Part shown: piece by piece, positions 56,245 through 64,000 of the stretch
How positions within the stretch are numbered: the first letter of the stretch is position 1
Layout of the letters: the number at the start of each line of letters is the position of its first letter
Assembly (NCBI GenBank): GCA_910583985.1
Contig: CAJTYA010000014.1
Span: 1 to 64,000, forward strand
Source of the DNA: an uncultured Alistipes sp.
GTDB lineage: Bacteria > Bacteroidota > Bacteroidia > Bacteroidales > Rikenellaceae
DNA length: 64,000 nucleotides
Reading direction: 5' to 3'
Program-made: the position numbers and the translations under genes
The notes under the pieces: model-generated
What the model was told of the DNA's origin: nothing
What the model saw: the letters and a program-made list of their open reading frames with translations, nothing else
Database searches by the model: none

Positions 56245-57924
56245 ATGGCAGGCAAACCGAAAAAAACCGGACATTTTCTGACGGCCGTACTGGCGGCCGC
56301 GCTCGGCGTATTGGGCACGACGGCGGCGCGTCCGGACTTTCCGCTGGGACGCGATCTGCGGATTCTGTTCAACCTGTTCCGCGACATAAGCCTGTGCTAT
56401 GTCGATTCGGTCGATACGGAACGGCTGCTTCTGGCGGCCGCCGACGGCATGTGCGCAGAACTCGACCCCTACACGGAACTGATCCCCGAAAAGGAAATGG
56501 ACGAGTTCGAAACCCGGACCACGGGACAATACGGCGGCATCGGAGCGATGATCCGCGCCAGAGGCGACTATGCCGCCATCGCCCGACCCTACGAGGGTTT
56601 CGCCGCCGACCGGGCCGGATTGGTGCCCGGCGACAGGCTGCTGGCCGTGGACGGCGAGGACCTGCGGGGACTGGACATCGCCGAAGTGAGCGAACGGCTC
56701 AAGGGGGCGCCCGGTACCGCCGTGCGGCTCCGGGTGGAAAAAACGCTGACCGGCGAGCGAGAAGAGATCGTGCTCGAAAGGGAACGCGTGACGATTTCCG
56801 GCATCCCCTACTACGGCATCGTGGCCGAAGGCGTGGGTTACATCGTCCACGACGACTTTTCGGAAGGCTGCGGCGAGGATTTCCGCCGGGCTTTCGCCGA
56901 ACTGAAAAAACAGGGCATCGGCTCGTTGATCATCGACCTGAGGGGCAACGGCGGCGGCATTCTGCAAGAGGCCGTGCACATTCTTTCGACGTTCGTGCCA
57001 CAGGGCACGGAGGTCGTCTCGATGCGCGGACGCATCCCCGGCAGCGACGCGACGTTCCGCACCCGGAACGCCCCGCTCGACACGGAGATTCCGGTCGCCG
57101 TGCTTATCGACGGCGCATCGGCCTCGGCCGCCGAAATCGTCGCGGGCGCCCTGCAGGACCTCGACCGTGCCGTGCTGGTCGGCCGGCGGACCTTCGGCAA
57201 GGGACTCGTGCAGTCGACCCGGCCGCTGGGCTACAACGCCTGCCTGAAAGTCACCACGGCCAAATATTTCATTCCCAGCGGACGCTGCATCCAAGCCCTC
57301 GACTATACCCGCAGAGACGAAAACGGCGACGTGACCCCGGTACCCGACTCGCTCGTGCGCGAATACGCCACGGCGGCGGGGCGGAAAGTGTACGACGGAG
57401 GCGGCATCGCACCCGACGTCCCGACCCGAACGCCTCCCGTGAGCGCGTTCGCGGTGCGCCTCTATGCCGGCGGACACATCGAAGATTTCGCCGACGATTT
57501 CTACCGCCGGCACCGCGAAGGCATCGACCCCGACGGATTCTCTCTCAGCGGCGAGGAATACGACCGTTTTGTACGGTTTATGCAGGAGAGGGACACGACG
57601 GGAGAGCCGGAAACCCTCGCGGCACTCGAAACGCTCCGCGACGGAGCCGAGCAGGAAGAATGCCTCGAAAGGATCGCCCCGCAGATCGAAGCCATCGAAA
57701 AGGCGTTGCGGGAGGGCCGGCAAACCGACCTGCGACGCTGTGAAAAAGAGATTCGGGCCCTGCTCGAAGACGAAATCGTCCTGCGCTACCGTTACTATGC
57801 CGGCATGTTGCGTCACGCCGCATTGCGGGACGAGGAGGTGGCGACCGCGGCGGAGGTGCTCCGCGACGGGGCGCGCTACCGTGAGATCGTGACCCGGCAG
57901 GACACGCCGCGGCAACGACCCTGA
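56245..57924 (+). CDS. S41 family C-terminal processing peptidase
   Basis: 559 residues. An N-terminal hydrophobic segment (11-28) serves as signal or anchor, placing the protease in the periplasm. A PDZ domain lies at about 95-170 (GQYGGIGAMI to DRAGLVPGDRLLAVDG). The Ser/Lys catalytic dyad is Ser294 in DGASASAAEIVAGAL and Lys319 in GRRTFGKGLVQ. The C-terminal roughly 180 residues are helical and charged. Such proteases trim or degrade envelope proteins. It is followed by a sensor kinase after 26 bases, so both may act in one envelope response. Confidence 0.9.
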   Translation: MAGKPKKTGHFLTAVLAAALGVLGTTAARPDFPLGRDLRILFNLFRDISLCYVDSVDTERLLLAAADGMCAELDPYTELIPEKEMDEFETRTTGQYGGIGAMIRARGDYAAIARPYEGFAADRAGLVPGDRLLAVDGEDLRGLDIAEVSERLKGAPGTAVRLRVEKTLTGEREEIVLERERVTISGIPYYGIVAEGVGYIVHDDFSEGCGEDFRRAFAELKKQGIGSLIIDLRGNGGGILQEAVHILSTFVPQGTEVVSMRGRIPGSDATFRTRNAPLDTEIPVAVLIDGASASAAEIVAGALQDLDRAVLVGRRTFGKGLVQSTRPLGYNACLKVTTAKYFIPSGRCIQALDYTRRDENGDVTPVPDSLVREYATAAGRKVYDGGGIAPDVPTRTPPVSAFAVRLYAGGHIEDFADDFYRRHREGIDPDGFSLSGEEYDRFVRFMQERDTTGEPETLAALETLRDGAEQEECLERIAPQIEAIEKALREGRQTDLRRCEKEIRALLEDEIVLRYRYYAGMLRHAALRDEEVATAAEVLRDGARYREIVTRQDTPRQRP

Positions 57925-57950
57925 AACGAATCAACAAACGACGAACGGGC

Positions 57951-59108
57951 ATGAAATTTTCGCATAACTTTTCCTTTTCTTTCCGTCACCGGGTGGCGAT
58001 CATCGTGCTGGGCATGATCATCGGCATCACGTCGCTGCTGTTCACCGACAGCATGGCCCGCACGCTGAGAGAAAAGGAACAGAACGAAGTGGCGATCTGG
58101 GCGGCCGCCATCCGCGAAAACAACATGAGCCCCAACAACACGCTGCTGCGGGCGATCATCAACGCCCGCAACAACATCCCGTTCATCGTCACCGACGGAT
58201 CGCTCAAGGTGCTGCACTCCCATCTGATTCCGGAACGCGTGCTCAACCACCCGAACCTGCTGCGCGAAAAGCTGACCCAGATGTCGAAAGCCAACCTGTA
58301 CATGGAGGTGAGGACATGGGCCAACGACACGTACTATATCTTCTACGGCGAGTCCGGCCTGCTCAAGACGTTAGTCTACTTCCCCTATATCCAACTGCTC
58401 GTCATCGTCGTGTTCATCGCGTTCGGCTACATCACGTTCCGTTCGTCGAAACAGGACGAACAGAACCGCGTATGGATCGGACTGGCCAAGGAAACGGCCC
58501 ACCAGTTGGGCACCCCCACCTCCTCGCTGTTGGGCTGGATCGAGTTTCTGCGGACGCAGCCCGTCGACCAGACCGCCGTCGAGGAGATGAACAAGGACAT
58601 CGTCCGGCTGACCAAAGTCGTCGACCGCTTTTCGAAGATCGGCGCGGCCACACCGCTCTCCGAAGGGGTCGTCAACGAAATCGTGGGCGACAGCGTGATG
58701 TACTTCCGCACCCGCGTTCCGAAGAACGTGACGCTGACCTACAACGGACTGGCGATGGCCCGACAGAAGGCCATGGTGAACGAGGCGCTGTTCGAATGGG
58801 TCATCGAGAACCTGCTCAAGAACGCGATGGACGCCGTTTCGGGAAAAGGCACGATTGACGTGCGGCTGTCCGACGATCCGGGCCATATCTACATCGACGT
58901 CAGCGACACGGGCAAAGGCATCGCCAAAAGCAACTTCAAGCGCATTTTCGAGCCGGGCTTCACGACCAAAACGCGCGGATGGGGACTCGGTCTTTCGCTC
59001 AGCAAACGAATCATAGAAGACTACCACGGCGGGAAAATATCCGTGCTGGACTCCGAAATCGACAAGGGCACGACGATGCGCATCGCCCTGAAAAAAATCT
59101 ATTCCTGA
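57951..59108 (+). CDS. Sensor histidine kinase, orphan
   Basis: 385 residues. Two membrane helices at about 14-33 and 143-163 flank a roughly 110-residue periplasmic sensor. The cytoplasmic part has the phospho-acceptor His184 in AKETAHQLGTPTSSLLGW. The catalytic domain has the N box VIENLLKNAMDAV, G1 DTGKGI, F box FEPGFTTK and G2 GWGLGLSLS. No response regulator is adjacent in the window. It lies between an S41 protease and a DUF4271 gene (5-base gap), so it is part of their operon. The signal is unknown. Confidence 0.92.
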   Translation: MKFSHNFSFSFRHRVAIIVLGMIIGITSLLFTDSMARTLREKEQNEVAIWAAAIRENNMSPNNTLLRAIINARNNIPFIVTDGSLKVLHSHLIPERVLNHPNLLREKLTQMSKANLYMEVRTWANDTYYIFYGESGLLKTLVYFPYIQLLVIVVFIAFGYITFRSSKQDEQNRVWIGLAKETAHQLGTPTSSLLGWIEFLRTQPVDQTAVEEMNKDIVRLTKVVDRFSKIGAATPLSEGVVNEIVGDSVMYFRTRVPKNVTLTYNGLAMARQKAMVNEALFEWVIENLLKNAMDAVSGKGTIDVRLSDDPGHIYIDVSDTGKGIAKSNFKRIFEPGFTTKTRGWGLGLSLSKRIIEDYHGGKISVLDSEIDKGTTMRIALKKIYS

Positions 59109-59113
59109 AGACG

Positions 59114-59944
59114 ATGGCACGGATGATCATAACCGATTGCGACTGTTTCCTCCCGCCCGTCGCCTCGTCCGCACACGGGCGCGTCGTCTCGGCGGCGGAC
59201 ATCTTCGGTCCTGCGACGAGCGCGACGGCGCCGCCCGACACGGCACCGGTCTTTCTGCCGGCCGAAGGCATCGCCCCGTGGCAGACACCGGCCTTCGAAG
59301 GGACGGTCGTGGGCATTTGCCTGCTGACCGTCTATCTGGTCTACCGCTACGGCAGCAGCATCGCTCAGGTGTTCCGGGTGTTTTCGGGGCAGCTTTCCGC
59401 CGAGAAAGCCTATACGGAACAGACGTTGTTCTTCCGGCAATTTCTCTCTCTTTCGGCACTGTGGGCCGCCCTGTTGGGCGGCGGCCTGCTCATCCGGCTG
59501 TCGGGCACATTTCTGCCGGAGGATGCGGTAGCATGGAAGGACTTCTCCCCGACCGCCGTCAATCTGGCGGTCCTCGCGGTTCCGGTCATTGCGGGAATCG
59601 TCGCGCTTTACCGCCGGTTCGTGACGCGGGCGGCGGCGGCCCTGACCCGGCAGCAGGATTTCTTCAGCGAATACCGGTTCGGCGGACGGCTCTTTCTGGC
59701 TTTGGGCTGCTGCCTGCTGACCCCGCCGTTTCTGGTGATCGCCCTCACCCGCGAGCGCTGGGCCGAGGGGCTTTGCTATGGCATCGCGGGGATCGTCGCG
59801 GCGCTCGCTGCGGTCTACCTCGCAAAAAGTTATCGTTTCTTTGTCGGACGAAATGTTTCGATTCTGCGATGGATTTTGTACCTTTGTGCCGTCGAAATTT
59901 TCCCGATCAGTTTTTTCGTACTCGCTCTGACGAGAAACTCCTGA
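59114..59944 (+). CDS. DUF4271 family membrane protein
   Basis: 276 residues. After a roughly 60-residue N-terminal part, seven or so membrane helices are seen (about 66-82, 110-130, 148-168, 192-210, 216-236 and 250-272). The C-terminal YLCAVEIFPISFFVLAL matches the family's conserved end. DUF4271 is found in Bacteroidota directly before hemD, as here; its function is unknown. It begins 5 bases after the kinase gene. A promoter box for hemD lies inside its 3' end. Confidence 0.82.
   Translation: MARMIITDCDCFLPPVASSAHGRVVSAADIFGPATSATAPPDTAPVFLPAEGIAPWQTPAFEGTVVGICLLTVYLVYRYGSSIAQVFRVFSGQLSAEKAYTEQTLFFRQFLSLSALWAALLGGGLLIRLSGTFLPEDAVAWKDFSPTAVNLAVLAVPVIAGIVALYRRFVTRAAAALTRQQDFFSEYRFGGRLFLALGCCLLTPPFLVIALTRERWAEGLCYGIAGIVAALAAVYLAKSYRFFVGRNVSILRWILYLCAVEIFPISFFVLALTRNS
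59879..59886 (+). promoter_or_regulatory. Promoter -7 box for hemD, inside the DUF4271 gene
   Basis: TACCTTTG, an exact match, within the last 25 codons of the DUF4271 gene, about 180 bases before the hemD start. Confidence 0.5.
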
Positions 59945-60063
59945 CGCCGGCCTCCGCACAGCGAGGCGCCGTCTCGGAAAACCGTGCGGGCATGCCGCTT
60001 CCAGATAAAACGGGAAAAGTTCGACCCGAAAGACGGAACGAACATAATTTAAGGAATACTGCA

Positions 60064-60981
60064 TTGAAGATCAAGAACATCTTAGTATCGCAACCGGCGC
60101 CGGCCGTCGTCGAGAAATCGCCCTATCATGAAATTGTCCTCAAGCATCGTGTCGATGTGAGCTTCCATCCTTTCATCAAGTTGGAAGGCGTATCGCTGAA
60201 AGAATTCCGCAGCCAGAGGGTCGAAGTGCTCGCCCACAGCGCCGTGATCTTCACCAGCCGGGCCACGATCGACCACTTCTTCCGCATCTGCGAGGAAGCG
60301 CGCATTTCGATCCCCGAAAACATGAAATACTTCTGCAATACCGAGGCTGTGGCCCTGTATCTGCAAAAATATATCGTCTACCGCAAACGGAAGATTTTCT
60401 TCGCCAACGGCACGTTCTCGTCCTTCATCGAACTGATCGCCAAGCACAAGGACGAGAAATTCCTGCTGACGCTCTCCGAGCCCCACAAACCCGAAATGCC
60501 GCTGGCGATGGAAAAGCTCCGTCTGCAATTCTCCAAAGCGATTCTGGCGCGGACGGTCAGCGCCGATCTGAGCGGAGTGGACATTTCGCGTTACGACATG
60601 CTGGTATTCTACAGCCCGTCGGAAATCGCCGCGCTCGTAGGGCGGTTCCCCGAAATCGGTCCTGTGCCGAAAATCGCGACCTTCGGCCACGGCACGACGA
60701 AGGCCGCCATCGCCGAAGGCCTGTCGGTGAGCGTCATGGCCCCCATGCCCGAAGCGCCCTCGATGACCAAGGCCATCGACCTCTACCTCGGCAAAGTCAA
60801 TGCGGGCGAAGAGGTGCCGCCGGTCGTACTCGCCGAGGAATCGCCCGATCTGGCGTTTCTTCAGGCCCAAAGCCTGAAAGGCCGCCGGGGCCGCACCGCT
60901 GCCAAAACCGGTACGACCGCTTCCAAAACGACTGCGACGCGAAAAGCACCGGCCAAAAGCGCGGTCACTCCGGAAAAATAG
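60064..60981 (+). CDS. hemD: Uroporphyrinogen-III synthase
   Basis: 305 residues. Closes and inverts ring D of hydroxymethylbilane for heme and corrinoid synthesis. The two-lobed fold is indicated by ILVSQPAPAVVEKSPYHEI and VDVSFHPFIKLEGVSLKEFRSQ in the first lobe, the VIFTSRATIDHFF hinge, and LVFYSPSEIAALVGRF and KIATFGHGTTKAAIAEGL in the second. The start is TTG at 60064 (protein start MKIKNILVSQPAP); no ATG or GTG fits. A basic, Thr/Ala/Lys-rich tail (about 273-305, GRTAAKTGTTASKTTATRKA) extends past the domain. It precedes rnpA by 14 bases. Confidence 0.88.
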   Translation: MKIKNILVSQPAPAVVEKSPYHEIVLKHRVDVSFHPFIKLEGVSLKEFRSQRVEVLAHSAVIFTSRATIDHFFRICEEARISIPENMKYFCNTEAVALYLQKYIVYRKRKIFFANGTFSSFIELIAKHKDEKFLLTLSEPHKPEMPLAMEKLRLQFSKAILARTVSADLSGVDISRYDMLVFYSPSEIAALVGRFPEIGPVPKIATFGHGTTKAAIAEGLSVSVMAPMPEAPSMTKAIDLYLGKVNAGEEVPPVVLAEESPDLAFLQAQSLKGRRGRTAAKTGTTASKTTATRKAPAKSAVTPEK

Positions 60982-60995
60982 CACCGAACGCAGCG

Positions 60996-61388
60996 ATGGA
61001 AGGAAAAACGGACCGCCGCCTGCCGGCCGAAGAACGGATCAAATCGAAAAAGGCGATCGCACAACTTTTCGAACAGGGCCGCAGCGGGTTGGTCTACCCC
61101 GTGCGCTACGTCTTTTTGCCGGAAGAGGCCGCCGCGAAAAATCGCGCCGAGGCGCCGGGACAGCTTCTGGTTTCGGTATCTAAGCGCAACCACAAGCGGG
61201 CCGTGGTCCGCAACTGCCTCAAGCGACGGCTGCGCGAGGCTTACCGCAACAACAAAAGTCTGCTGGGCGGAGCGGCGGACCGGACGTTCATGCTCGGCCT
61301 GCTGTACATCTCGAACGAACAGGCCGACTATGCCCGCATCGAAGCGGCCGTGACGAAAATCATGCGGACGCTCTCGAAAACCGCCTGA
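60996..61388 (+). CDS. rnpA: Ribonuclease P protein component
   Basis: 130 residues. Binds the RNase P RNA and helps process tRNA 5' ends. The RNR motif is KRNHKRAVVRNCLKRRLREAYR (about 67-88), and the protein is strongly basic, with LPAEERIKSKKAIAQLFEQG at the start. It sits in hemD-rnpA-yidD order, as in other Bacteroidota, apart from rpmH. Confidence 0.95.
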   Translation: MEGKTDRRLPAEERIKSKKAIAQLFEQGRSGLVYPVRYVFLPEEAAAKNRAEAPGQLLVSVSKRNHKRAVVRNCLKRRLREAYRNNKSLLGGAADRTFMLGLLYISNEQADYARIEAAVTKIMRTLSKTA

Positions 61389-61467
61389 CCGCCGCGCGGG
61401 GCTGTCCTGCCCCGACAGACAGCGGGCAAACGACGCCCACCGAAAAAACCGTCCGAAACCGGAATCC

Positions 61468-61722
61468 GTGCACAGAACACTTCATACGATCCTTCGAAAA
61501 ATCGGCCGCCTGCCGATTCTGCTGCCGCTGGCTCTGATCTGGATTTACCGGAACGGCATTTCGCCTTTCACCCCGTCCTCGTGCCGTTTCACGCCGACCT
61601 GTTCGGTCTACTGTGCACAGGCGCTCCGGAAACACGGGCTTCTCAAAGGAGGCTATCTGGGTATCCGCCGCCTTCTTCGCTGCCACCCGTGGGGCGGCAG
61701 CGGTTACGATCCCGTGCCGTAA
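61468..61722 (+). CDS. yidD: Membrane protein insertion efficiency factor YidD
   Basis: 84 residues. Membrane-associated helper of YidC-dependent insertion. The family core is IWIYRNGISPFTPSSCRFTPTCSVYCAQALRKHGLLKGG then LLRCHPWGGSGYDPVP. The start is GTG at 61468; no ATG lies in range. It follows rnpA by 79 bases. Confidence 0.93.
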   Translation: MHRTLHTILRKIGRLPILLPLALIWIYRNGISPFTPSSCRFTPTCSVYCAQALRKHGLLKGGYLGIRRLLRCHPWGGSGYDPVP

Positions 61723-62079
61723 GAGAGCGGAAAAACCTGCGGAGAGCCGTTTCCCGGAAGAAGTGTCTTAAAAAACGGAGGGATGCGATAAAGTATAAAT
61801 CGCCCGGAAATAGCGCTCTATCCGTATTGCACCGGAGGTAGGACAGCGGTTGTAGCGCATGAATAAGGCATCGTTCGGAAAGAGTTGCGTTACCGATTAT
61901 TACCGTGACTTTTTTCGATCTTTGTTTTTAATAGTCTGGGGGCTCTGTTTCTTGCGCCTTATTCTTCAGCCACAAATTACTCTAATCGACGTATCGTTTT
62001 AAAAGTTTCGAGTTATAATAAGAGGCTCTTTCAAAGTCCTGTTATTGCAGAACCGCCCTTACAAACGGTCGGCACCCGA
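61723..62079. other. AT-rich gap, no gene seen
   Basis: About 350 bases with visibly lower GC than anything around it, full of A and T runs. No protein frame, tRNA or clear terminator was recognised. It separates yidD from the 3' end of the LacI-type gene (convergent). It could be a remnant of inserted DNA, or an uncharacterised RNA region. Confidence 0.5.
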
Positions 62080-63168
62080 TCACTCGGTCCGCAGATCGAC
62101 GTAATAGTCCACGTTCTCAGCCGTCAGAATATCCATCGACATGTAGTTGTCGCGGCAGGGCGGATCGGTTTTGAACACGAAACGGTTGCAGAGCGCCTTC
62201 ACGCCGCGATACGCCTGCGTCTCGCATTTCTGAGCGATGATCAGGTCGATGTAACCCGCTTTCATGCTCCGGACGTTCCGTTCGAGCGGGTCGAAGCCGA
62301 GCAGCGTCAACCCTTCCTTCTTCCGTTCCCGAAGATATTCGGCTACGATATAGGCCCTCGAATTGAAGACGACGACGTGCCGCAGAGCGGGGTGGGCGGC
62401 GAAAAAGCGGTCCAGTATTTCGGTATTCTCCCCGCAGGCGTAAGGATATAAATAGTCGACCTCCAGACGGCAGCCGGGCCGATGCTCGCGCAGATATTGC
62501 AGGAAACCCTCCTGCCGGACAGAGGCCGTGTTGCTCACGGCATCCCCGCTTCGCAGGAACCGGAAACAGGCTACCTCGTCGGCCTGTCCGTCGCGCAGCA
62601 GCAGGCTGGCAGCGAGGTATCCGCTCCGGGCCACCGGCATGCCGTAATAGGCCAAATAGGACGTATCGGGCAGGCGCGACTCGATGAAAACGAACGGGAT
62701 GTCGCGTGCGTCCAACCGTTCGGCGAACTCCGTGGCCTGCTCGCGGAACATCGGCACGATGAGCACCGCATCGGGAGGATTGTCGAGCGTATCGGCGCAG
62801 GTCCGGCGGAACGATTCGACGTCGAACTGGTCGTAGCGCACCTCCTCAACCTCGACGTTGAAATCGCGGCACTCCTCGTAAGCGCGCATCACCCCGAGGT
62901 GAGCGATCTCCCAGAATCCTCCGGGCTCGAAATCGGGAAGCAGGCAAACGATCCGGTACCGCCGGCGCGAAGCCAGCAGCGAGGCGTACACGTTGGGCTT
63001 GTAACCGATCCTGTCGATGACGTCGAGCACCCTGCGGAGACTCTCCTCGGACACTTCGCCCCGTTTGTGGATCACGCGGTCCACCGTTCCTTTGGATACG
63101 CCGGCCATCGCGGCCACATCCTTGATCGTTACTTTCCTGCTGTTTTCTTTCATAAGCCGTTCGGACAT
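62080..63168 (-). CDS. LacI-family transcriptional regulator
   Basis: 362 residues. The N-terminal helix-turn-helix and hinge helix are VTIKDVAAMAGVSKGTVDRVIHKRGEVS and RVLDVIDRIGYKPNVYASLLA. A periplasmic-binding-protein-like sensor domain follows (from about 72). The region FDPLERNVRSMKAGYIDLIIAQKCETQAYRGVKALC is typical of the type. Starts at 63168 and 63153 (MKENSRK) are both possible. It is divergent from uxaC with a 16-bp palindrome between them, so it probably regulates uronate use. The effector is inferred to be a uronate or its product. Confidence 0.9.
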   Translation of the reverse strand: MSERLMKENSRKVTIKDVAAMAGVSKGTVDRVIHKRGEVSEESLRRVLDVIDRIGYKPNVYASLLASRRRYRIVCLLPDFEPGGFWEIAHLGVMRAYEECRDFNVEVEEVRYDQFDVESFRRTCADTLDNPPDAVLIVPMFREQATEFAERLDARDIPFVFIESRLPDTSYLAYYGMPVARSGYLAASLLLRDGQADEVACFRFLRSGDAVSNTASVRQEGFLQYLREHRPGCRLEVDYLYPYACGENTEILDRFFAAHPALRHVVVFNSRAYIVAEYLRERKKEGLTLLGFDPLERNVRSMKAGYIDLIIAQKCETQAYRGVKALCNRFVFKTDPPCRDNYMSMDILTAENVDYYVDLRTE

Positions 63169-63229
63169 TTCGAAATCGCGCGGAAAATCCGTTGCGACCG
63201 GATTCCGGTCCGCGGCAGGATTTCCTTTC

Positions 63230-63237
63230 CAAAAATA
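63230..63237 (-). promoter_or_regulatory. Promoter -7 box for the LacI-type gene
   Basis: TATTTTTG on the minus strand, an exact TAnnTTTG match, 61 bases before the start codon at 63168. Confidence 0.65.
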
Positions 63238-63269
63238 GCGAATATTTTCCGTATTCGGGAATTTTCCCG

Positions 63270-63285
63270 TCGTGCACGTGCACGA
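63270..63285. promoter_or_regulatory. Perfect 16-bp palindrome, likely LacI-type operator
   Basis: TCGTGCACGTGCACGA, a perfect inverted repeat with the central CG typical of LacI-family operators. It lies 16 bases upstream of the uxaC -7 box, covering the region of its -33 element, and 32 bases upstream of the opposing promoter. A second near-palindrome CGGGAA-tt-TTCCCG ends next to it (63256-63269). Confidence 0.7.
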
Positions 63286-63301
63286 TGTACGGAATTTTTC
63301 C

Positions 63302-63309
63302 TACTTTTG
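63302..63309 (+). promoter_or_regulatory. Promoter -7 box for uxaC
   Basis: TACTTTTG, an exact TAnnTTTG match, 52 bases before the ATG at 63362. Confidence 0.7.
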
Positions 63310-63361
63310 ACATCGCAAACCGCAAACGGGCTCCGGCCCGAACCTTATCGACTCCAAAGAA

Positions 63362-64000
63362 ATGGGCGCATTCATCGGTGAAAACTTCCTGCTGACCAAC
63401 GACACGGCCGTCGAGCTGTACCACCGGCACGCGGCGACAATGCCCGTGATCGACTATCACTGCCACCTCGATCCGAAAGCGATCGCACAGAACCGTCGTT
63501 TCGGCGGCATCGCCGAAGCATGGCTCGGCGGCGACCATTACAAGTGGAGGGCCATGCGGGCCAACGGCATCGACGAAGCATACATTACCGGAGGCAAAAG
63601 CGATTACGAGAAATTCGGAAAATGGGCCGAAACGGTGCCCTACACGATGCGCAATCCGCTCTACCACTGGACCCATCTGGAACTCGCAAGACTCTTCGGC
63701 ATCGACACGATCCTGTCGCCGGCGACGGCACGGACAATCTACGACCGCTGCAACGAGCTGCTCGCCACGGACGCGTTCCGCCCCAGAGAATTGATGGAAC
63801 GATGCGGCGTGCGGGTCGTGTGCACGACCGACGATCCGGCCGATTCGCTCGAATACCACAGGCAGATCGCCCAAAGCGGATTCTCCGTCCGGGTGCTGCC
63901 CGCATGGAGGCCCGACCGGGTGCTGGCCACGGAAGACTCCGCGGCGTACAACCGCTACATCGACACGCTGGGCGAAGCCGCCGGAACCGACATCGCCTCT
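63362..64000 (+). CDS. uxaC: Glucuronate isomerase, 5' part (cut by window end)
   Basis: 213 codons are present; the gene runs past the window edge (the family is about 470 residues). UxaC interconverts glucuronate and fructuronate, and galacturonate and tagaturonate. The metal-binding HxH is in PVIDYHCHLDPKAIA (His33, His35). RFGGIAEAWLGGDHYKWRAMRANGI, NPLYHWTHLELARLFGI and VVCTTDDPADSL are family signatures. It is divergently transcribed from the LacI-type gene with a putative operator in its promoter. Further uronate genes are expected beyond the edge. Confidence 0.95.
   Translation, partial: MGAFIGENFLLTNDTAVELYHRHAATMPVIDYHCHLDPKAIAQNRRFGGIAEAWLGGDHYKWRAMRANGIDEAYITGGKSDYEKFGKWAETVPYTMRNPLYHWTHLELARLFGIDTILSPATARTIYDRCNELLATDAFRPRELMERCGVRVVCTTDDPADSLEYHRQIAQSGFSVRVLPAWRPDRVLATEDSAAYNRYIDTLGEAAGTDIAS

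Noticed and set aside
61723..62079. tRNA or small-RNA gene in the AT-rich gap
   Set aside because: No cloverleaf, T-loop sequence or CCA end could be found by eye. Left as an unexplained gap.

Overview
The window is chromosomal DNA from a GC-rich member of the Bacteroidota, most likely order Bacteroidales and probably Rikenellaceae/Alistipes-like. The reasons are: promoters of the Bacteroidota type (a -7 box TAnnTTTG, e.g. 5502, 9664, 36808, 37557, 47321, 55627) with no Shine-Dalgarno signals; Bacteroidota-restricted families (DUF4199, DUF4271, DUF4293, BACON/M64 lipoprotein, the EF-G2 paralogue, b558-type fumarate reductase); the futalosine menaquinone enzyme MqnE; and high GC with G/C-rich third codon positions. 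Species assignment is inference.

Layout. 1-1.8 kb is non-coding, with degenerate direct repeats including a near-identical 277-bp duplication. 1.8-3.0 kb holds a 93-aa unknown gene and a rod-shaped structured RNA (6S-like) read on the minus strand. 3-15 kb: EF-G2 (minus), a GH78 rhamnosidase-like lipoprotein, DUF456, a PHP phosphatase divergent from a HAD phosphatase, map and carB. 15.9-18.9 kb: a minus-strand run of SRP RNA, tsaC, DUF4199, GT2 and DUF4293, divergent from mltG. 20.4-35.4 kb: a long minus-strand housekeeping block (lolA, ftsK, murI, purL, DUF3298 lipoprotein, aroK, parC, parE, plsC; listed left to right). 35.7-41 kb, plus strand: polyprenyl synthetase, rsmG, rpmH, mqnE, a PASTA protein and rluD. 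41.7-47.2 kb, minus: hypoxanthine-DNA glycosylase, a BACON-M64 protease, ispH, cmk and a LysE exporter. 47.3-50.2 kb, plus: lnt and folC. 51.3-54.8 kb, minus: frdCAB. 54.9-61.7 kb, plus: 5-formyl-THF cyclo-ligase, an unknown membrane protein, an S41 protease, an orphan histidine kinase, DUF4271, hemD, rnpA and yidD. The window ends with a LacI-type regulator divergent from uxaC (cut by the window edge), with a perfect 16-bp palindrome between them.

How it fits together. Most genes are core: envelope biogenesis (lnt, lolA, mltG, murI, plsC, yidD), division (ftsK), topology (parCE), translation and RNA (EF-G2, map, rsmG, rpmH, rluD, rnpA, SRP RNA, tsaC), and nucleotide, isoprenoid, folate and heme supply. 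mqnE and frdCAB agree with a menaquinone-linked fumarate-reducing anaerobic respiration. The GH78 enzyme, uxaC and its LacI regulator point to plant-polysaccharide or uronate use in a gut. No CRISPR array, prophage, intact insertion sequence, tRNA or rRNA was seen. The points most worth following are the structured RNA at 2.2-2.4 kb, the GTPase-site changes in EF-G2, the quinolone-pocket residues in ParC/ParE, and the regulator-operator pair at 63.3 kb.
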